The translations under genes were made by a program, and so were the position numbers. DNA of 64,000 nt from positions 682,001 to 746,000 of the forward strand of contig NZ_JACIDW010000001.1 in NCBI RefSeq assembly GCF_014196505.1, read 5' to 3'. This DNA comes from Rhizobium metallidurans (GTDB lineage Bacteria; Pseudomonadota; Alphaproteobacteria; Rhizobiales; Rhizobiaceae). Of this stretch, positions 59,700 through 64,000 are shown piece by piece (within the stretch, counting starts at the first letter, position 1; each line of letters opens with the position of its first letter). The notes under the pieces were generated by a model. That model saw nothing but the letters and a program-made list of their open reading frames with translations. It did not search any database and was not told the DNA's origin.

Positions 59700-60071
59700 T
59701 CATGGCATGTTCTTCATCATCTCCGGCGACATCGGCATCATGTTGGCGTTGAGGTGGTACATGACCCAGAGAGATCCCACGAGAACGATCACGAGGATCA
59801 CGATCGTGAAGATCAGCGCCATCATCGTCCAACCCCCTTCCGAACGGCTGTTCATGTGGAGGAAGTAGATCATGTGGACGACCATCTGGATGCCGCCAAA
59901 GATCATGATCAACGCGATCGTCAGCGGCTTGCTCTCGAGGACATTGCCCATCACCAGCCAGAACGGAATGGCGGTCAAGATCAACGAGAGAACGAAGCCG
60001 GTAAGGTAACCCTTCAAGGAAGCGTGACCCGCTTGGTGACTGGCGTGGTCGTGAGTGGATTTCGAAGTCAT
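59700..60071 (-). CDS. cyoD: Cytochrome o ubiquinol oxidase subunit IV
   Basis: A 123-residue membrane protein with three helices (YLTGFVLSLILTAIPFWLVM, ALIMIFGGIQMVVHMIYFLHM, MALIFTIVILVIVLVGSLWVM) and the CyoD signature MVVHMIYFLHMN. It assists assembly of the CuB site in the oxidase. ATG 60071 overlaps the cyoC stop by 4 bp. Met-rich C-terminus (MMPMSPEMMKNMP). Confidence 0.94.
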   Translation of the reverse strand: MTSKSTHDHASHQAGHASLKGYLTGFVLSLILTAIPFWLVMGNVLESKPLTIALIMIFGGIQMVVHMIYFLHMNSRSEGGWTMMALIFTIVILVIVLVGSLWVMYHLNANMMPMSPEMMKNMP

Positions 60072-60688
60072 ACGACAACTCCCATAAGATAAACCACGGA
60101 GAAGACACCGATCCAGATCAGATCGAGGAAGTGCCAGAACATCGACAGGCACATCAGCCGTCGATGGTTCTCCGGCGTGAGGCCGAACTTCCACACCTGC
60201 ACCATGAGCACGACGAGCCAGACGATCCCGAAGGTGACGTGCAGACCGTGCGTGCCCACCAGCGCGAAAAACGCGGACAGGAAGGCGGATCGCTGCGGGC
60301 CGGCTCCTTCGGCGATCAGGGTGGAGAACTCGAAGACTTCGAGACCGAGGAATGCGAGACCGAGCAGGCCGGTGATGCCGAGCCACAACAGCGTGCCGGC
60401 CTTGTCATGACGCTCGGCGCGGATCATCGCGACGCCGTAGGTGATCGACGAAACGAGCAGGATCAGCGTCGCAAGGGCGATGAACCTGAGATCGAAAAGA
60501 TCGGCGGGCGCGGGGCCGGCGGCATAGTTGCCGCCGAGCACCGCATAAGTGGCGAAGAGAGCCGCGAAAATCAGGCAGTCGCTCATCAGGTAGAGCCAGA
60601 ACCCGAGGTTCGTGCTCCCCTCGGGATGATGCTCCTCCTCGAGATGGAACTGCTTTTTGGCCGGGACGGCTTCGATAGGGTTTGCCAT
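60068..60688 (-). CDS. cyoC: Cytochrome o ubiquinol oxidase subunit III
   Basis: A 206-residue subunit III with five membrane helices. The family motif is GFWLYLMSDCLIFAALFATYAVL, and FFALVGTHGLHVTFGIVWLVVLMVQV and FWHFLDLIWIGVFSVVYLMGVV close the protein. ATG 60688 follows GAGAGGACC; a start at 60706 would overlap cyoB. Part of the proton-pumping bo3 quinol oxidase. Confidence 0.95.
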   Translation of the reverse strand: MANPIEAVPAKKQFHLEEEHHPEGSTNLGFWLYLMSDCLIFAALFATYAVLGGNYAAGPAPADLFDLRFIALATLILLVSSITYGVAMIRAERHDKAGTLLWLGITGLLGLAFLGLEVFEFSTLIAEGAGPQRSAFLSAFFALVGTHGLHVTFGIVWLVVLMVQVWKFGLTPENHRRLMCLSMFWHFLDLIWIGVFSVVYLMGVVV

Positions 60689-60689
60689 G

Positions 60690-62690
60690 TCAGGTCCTCT
60701 CGGCAAGCAGCTTTGTACGTGCGTCTTCGACCTCGGTGACTTTTTCCGCCGGGATGTAGAAGTCGCGGTTGTAATTGAAGGTATGGGCGATCGAGACGAC
60801 GATGATGGCCACGAAAGACACCAGCGCCAGCCACCAGATGTACCAGATCAACGCGAAAGAGAGCGCGATGCTGATTGCCGACAGGATCACGCCCGTGCCC
60901 GTATTCTTCGGCATGTGGATCGGCCGGAAGCCGGTGGTCGGACGCTCGTAGCCGTTGTCCTTCATGTCGCTCCAGGCATCCAACTCGTGCACGACAGGCG
61001 TGGAAGCGAAGTTGTATTCCGGCGGCGGCGAGGAGGTCGCCCATTCCAGGGTGCGGCCACCCCACGGGTCGCCCGTCGAGCAACGCAGCTGGTCGCGCCG
61101 CATGATGCTGACGGCCATCTGGATGATGAAGGATACGATGCCGAGAGCGATCAGGACCGCGCCGAACGCGGCGATGATGAACCAGATCTGCAGCGACGGG
61201 TCATCGAACTGCGATGTACGGCGGGTAACGCCCATCAAGCCGAGAACGTAGAGCGGCATGAAGGCGAAGAAGAAGCCGATCTGCCAGAACCAGAAGGTCA
61301 TCTTGCCCCAGAACATGTCGAGCTTGAAGCCGAACGCCTTCGGCCACCAGTACGCCACCCCTGCCATCAGGCCGAACAGCACGCCGCCGATGATGACGTT
61401 GTGGAAGTGGGCGATCAGGAACAGCGAGTTATGCAGCACGAAGTCGGCTGGCGGAATGGCCAGCATGACACCGGTCATGCCACCGATGACGAAGGTCACC
61501 ATGAAGCCGATCAGCCAGTACATAGGCAGTTCGTAGCGGATTCGGCCGCGATACATCGTAAACAGCCAGTTGAACATCTTCGCTCCTGTCGGAATGGAGA
61601 TGATCATGGTCGCGATGCCGAAGAAGGCGTTGACGGAAGCCCCGGCGCCCATCGTGAAGAAGTGGTGCAGCCAGACGAGGTAGGACATGATCATGATGGC
61701 GCAGGTCGCGTACACCATGGAGGCATAACCGAACAGGCGCTTGCCCGAGAACGTCGACGCGACTTCGGAAAAGATGCCGAAAGCCGGAAGGATCAGGATG
61801 TAAACTTCCGGGTGTCCCCACATCCAGATCAGATTCACGTACATCATCGGATTGCCGCCGAGATCGTTCGTGAAGAAGTTGGTGTTCAGGTAACGGTCGG
61901 CGGACAGGAGCGCCAGCGTTGCAGTCAGGATCGGGAAGGTCGCAACGATCAGGATGTTGGTGCAGAGCGAGGTCCAGGTGAAGACCGGCATCCTCATGAA
62001 GGACATGCCCGGAGCGCGCATCTTGACGATCGTAGCCACGAGGTTGATGCCCGACAATGTGGTGCCGACACCGGCGACCTGAAGGCCCCAGATGTAATAG
62101 TCCACCCCTACGCCAGGACTGTAGTCAGAGCCCGAAAGCGGAGGATAGGCCAGCCAGCCCGTCTTGGCGAACTCGCCGACGAACAACGAGATCATGACGA
62201 TGATCGCGCCTGCCGTCGTCATCCAGAACGAGAAATTGTTCAGGAACGGGAACGACACGTCGCGCGCGCCGATCTGGAGCGGCACGATATAGTTCATGAA
62301 CCCGGTGATGAAAGGCATCGCCACGAAGAAGATCATGATCACGCCATGCGCCGTGAAGACCTGATCGTAGTGATCGGGCTTCAGATAGCCCTCGTTTCCA
62401 TTGAAGGCGATGGCCTGCTGGATACGCATCATGATCGCATCCGCGAAGCCGCGCAGGAGCATGACGAGCGCAAGAACGATATACATGATGCCGATCTTCT
62501 TGTGATCGACACTGGTGAACCATTCTTTCCAGAGATAGCCCCAGAGCTTGTAGTAGGTCAGCAAGCTGACGAGCGCGATGCCGCCGAGCGCAACCACGAC
62601 GAAGGTGCTGCGCACGATGGGATCGTATGGAATGGCGTCCCAGGTGAGTCGTCCGAAGACGAGCTGGGCGAGTGTGAGATTTTCGAACAT
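60690..62690 (-). CDS. cyoB: Cytochrome o ubiquinol oxidase subunit I
   Basis: A 666-residue haem-copper oxidase catalytic subunit with about 15 membrane helices. Low-spin haem His lies in [16 protein letters not shown], CuB and the cross-linked His-Tyr region in [22 protein letters not shown], the CuB His pair in [10 protein letters not shown], and the haem ligands in [16 protein letters not shown]. It reduces oxygen to water with ubiquinol as donor. It lies 18 bp after cyoA and 1 bp before cyoC. Confidence 0.97.
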   Translation of the reverse strand: MFENLTLAQLVFGRLTWDAIPYDPIVRSTFVVVALGGIALVSLLTYYKLWGYLWKEWFTSVDHKKIGIMYIVLALVMLLRGFADAIMMRIQQAIAFNGNEGYLKPDHYDQVFTAHGVIMIFFVAMPFITGFMNYIVPLQIGARDVSFPFLNNFSFWMTTAGAIIVMISLFVGEFAKTGWLAYPPLSGSDYSPGVGVDYYIWGLQVAGVGTTLSGINLVATIVKMRAPGMSFMRMPVFTWTSLCTNILIVATFPILTATLALLSADRYLNTNFFTNDLGGNPMMYVNLIWMWGHPEVYILILPAFGIFSEVASTFSGKRLFGYASMVYATCAIMIMSYLVWLHHFFTMGAGASVNAFFGIATMIISIPTGAKMFNWLFTMYRGRIRYELPMYWLIGFMVTFVIGGMTGVMLAIPPADFVLHNSLFLIAHFHNVIIGGVLFGLMAGVAYWWPKAFGFKLDMFWGKMTFWFWQIGFFFAFMPLYVLGLMGVTRRTSQFDDPSLQIWFIIAAFGAVLIALGIVSFIIQMAVSIMRRDQLRCSTGDPWGGRTLEWATSSPPPEYNFASTPVVHELDAWSDMKDNGYERPTTGFRPIHMPKNTGTGVILSAISIALSFALIWYIWWLALVSFVAIIVVSIAHTFNYNRDFYIPAEKVTEVEDARTKLLAERT

Positions 62691-62708
62691 TCTTATCTAC
62701 CGAATCCT

Positions 62709-63962
62709 TCAGGGTTTCGCGGAGGCGCCGTTGTCGGGCGGACTGGTTTCCTGCCCGTTCCCGTCGCTTCCAGATCTCGCGGGGTCCTGCATGTTCTGCA
62801 TGTTGTTGTCCATCGACATGCCCGACATCCCTGACATGCCTGACATACCCGACATGCCTGACATACCCGACATGCCTGACATACCCGGCATGGACGGCAT
62901 TGCGGGCTGGGGATCGGCGACAGGGATGGCCGCGCCAAGCGGGCCATTACCTTCCGCGCCGGCTTCCTCCGCTTCGGGCATTTGAAACTCCAGGCGCTCC
63001 CGGTTTTCCTGGCTCTCCTTGCCCGCTCCGCCCATCTTGTCGATCATCATCATCTCTTCCATGCACATCTGGCCTTCGCGGGCGCACATGTTGAGGATCG
63101 AGCGGTAGAGACCGTCCTGGACCGTCGCGTAATAGCGCACGGGTTCGGCTTTGCTCGGCTTTTCGAGCTTCAGGTAGCTGTCCCGGTTGAGCGCGGTGCC
63201 GTTGCGCTTGACGTTTGCGACCCACTGGTCGAAATCGCCTTGCTCCAGTCCCAGAAACTTGAACCGCATCTGGGAGAAACCTTCACCGCTGTAGTTCGCG
63301 GACAAGCCCTCGTAGGTGCCGGCCTCGTTGATGACGGCATGGAGCTTCGTCTGCATTCCGGGCATGGTGTAGATCATCCCGGCGAGCGCGGGCACATAGA
63401 AGGCGTTCATCACCGATGAGGACGTCAGTTTGAATTTGATCTGCGAATCGACAGGCGCCGCGAGTTCGTTGACGGTGGCGATGCCGTATTCCGGATAGAA
63501 GAACAGCCACTTCCAATCGAGTGCGACGACCTCCACCGCGATCGACTTGGTGTCGGCGGTGACAGGCCGGGCGGCATCGATGCGGTCAAGCGGTCGATAT
63601 GGATCGAGCTTGTGCGTGCTGATCCAGGTGATCGCGCCGAGCGCGATGATGATCGCCAGGGGAGCCGACCAGATCACGATTTCGAGCCTGGTGGAGTGGT
63701 GCCATGTCGGATCGTACTTCGCCTTCTTGTTGGATTGGCGATAGTGCCAGGCGAAATACAACGTGAGAAACAGGACCGGCACGATGATGAGCAGCATCAG
63801 CACGGTTGAAACGATGATAAGGTTCGCCTGCTGACGCGCGATATCGCCGGAGGGCGACATCACCACCATCTTGCACCCGCTGAGGAGGGGCAGTGAGGTA
63901 ACGACAGCGAGGCAAAAGAGCTTCTTCGACAGAGGCACTTTCGACTCCCGCAATAAGGACAT
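62709..63962 (-). CDS. cyoA: Cytochrome o ubiquinol oxidase subunit II, with Met-rich tail
   Basis: A 417-residue lipoprotein subunit II. The lipobox LPLLSGC puts the lipidated Cys at residue 30; two membrane helices follow (LIIVSTVLMLLIIVPVLFLTLYF and IVIWSAPLAIIIALGAITWI) and then the cupredoxin domain (EVVALDWKWLFFYPEYGIATVNELAAP, FYVPALAGMIYTMPGMQTKLH), which in quinol oxidases lacks CuA. The C-terminal 90 residues are unusual: after a charged stretch there are eight Met-x-Gly triplets (MPGMSGMSGMSG and on), encoded by 18-bp repeats. The tail is not needed for the oxidase core and could bind copper. Confidence 0.95.
   Translation of the reverse strand: MSLLRESKVPLSKKLFCLAVVTSLPLLSGCKMVVMSPSGDIARQQANLIIVSTVLMLLIIVPVLFLTLYFAWHYRQSNKKAKYDPTWHHSTRLEIVIWSAPLAIIIALGAITWISTHKLDPYRPLDRIDAARPVTADTKSIAVEVVALDWKWLFFYPEYGIATVNELAAPVDSQIKFKLTSSSVMNAFYVPALAGMIYTMPGMQTKLHAVINEAGTYEGLSANYSGEGFSQMRFKFLGLEQGDFDQWVANVKRNGTALNRDSYLKLEKPSKAEPVRYYATVQDGLYRSILNMCAREGQMCMEEMMMIDKMGGAGKESQENRERLEFQMPEAEEAGAEGNGPLGAAIPVADPQPAMPSMPGMSGMSGMSGMSGMSGMSGMSGMSMDNNMQNMQDPARSGSDGNGQETSPPDNGASAKP
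62835..62888 (-). repeat. 18-bp tandem repeat in cyoA
   Basis: Three near-perfect tandem copies of an 18-bp unit beginning CATGCCTGACATACCCGA (62835-62852, 62853-62870, 62871-62888; one change in the last), with a degenerate copy before them. They encode the Met-Ser-Gly run in the CyoA tail. Confidence 0.9.
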
Positions 63963-64000
63963 TGTAATTTCAGGATGAATCCGGCAGCTCTCACGAGATC

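Noticed and set aside
60657..62834. A 725-codon open frame on the + strand, longer than cyoB itself
   Set aside because: Antisense to cyoB; charged low-complexity sequence rich in His, Asp and Arg with no domain. cyoB is unmistakable.
1..64000. tRNA, rRNA, CRISPR, prophage or insertion sequence
   Set aside because: Looked for T-loop motifs, regular repeats with spacers, transposase and integrase sequences and found none; the few GGTTCGAA-like matches lie inside coding genes.

Overview
The window is high-G+C DNA with dense gene packing, frequent ATGA start/stop overlaps and many ABC transporters. Protein families (PAAT and CUT1 sugar transporters, DUF1236 exported proteins, NrtR-nadABC, OpgC, cyoABCD, GGAAC-N16/17-CGTT stress promoters) point to an alphaproteobacterium of the Rhizobiales, most likely Rhizobiaceae. 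I see no rRNA, tRNA, CRISPR array, phage or intact insertion sequence.

Layout. 0-3.1 kb: nucleoside hydrolase convergent with a Prc-type tail-specific protease. 3.2-7.1 kb: a membrane di-iron hydroxylase (sterol desaturase superfamily), FAD reductase and Rieske ferredoxin, divergent from a LacI regulator. 7.1-14.4 kb: a sugar operon with its own LacI repressor, CUT1 importer, GH127 beta-L-arabinofuranosidase and ATPase, preceded by two LacI-type palindromes. 14.4-21.2 kb: a stress-linked block with a frameshifted LysR gene, a DJ-1/PfpI protein, two DUF1236 glycine-zipper exported proteins, a small membrane protein, a NarX/NarL-like two-component system and a Tat-exported Asn-Gly repeat protein. 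21.3-23.6 kb: Lrp regulator, lysine-6-dehydrogenase/saccharopine-dehydrogenase-like enzyme and FMN reductase. 23.8-28.2 kb: NrtR and nadABC. 28.3-34.2 kb: phosphatase, OpgC, chemoreceptor, class III cyclase. 34.2-42.5 kb: M20 amidohydrolase, then a LysR-controlled cluster with a ring-cleaving dioxygenase, isochorismatase-like hydrolase, XapX protein, YtcJ amidohydrolase and MFS exporter. 42.5-50.3 kb: LysR gene and a siderophore uptake operon (TonB receptor, esterase, FhuC, FhuD, fused FhuB). 50.6-56.7 kb: a 5'-truncated NmrA gene, then a GntR-kduI-kduD-PAAT transporter operon for unsaturated uronates. 57.1-59.6 kb: ZIP and MgtC proteins and a decayed trehalose synthase fragment. 59.7-64 kb: cyoABCD quinol oxidase.

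The most interesting signal is in the stress block. Three promoters (for both DUF1236 genes and for the two-component operon) share a palindrome GGAC-N4-GTCC exactly 7 nt upstream of the GGAAC -35 box. Two of the three have a full GGAAC-N16/17-CGTT EcfG-type promoter, and these two are divergent. This looks like a composite switch in which an extra regulator, possibly the linked NarL-type response regulator, gates a general-stress sigma factor at a small set of envelope genes, including its own operon. Other leads are a 13-bp element identical in two LysR-cluster promoters, the LacI-linked hydroxylase system, and the pairing of an amino-acid-type transporter with kduID.
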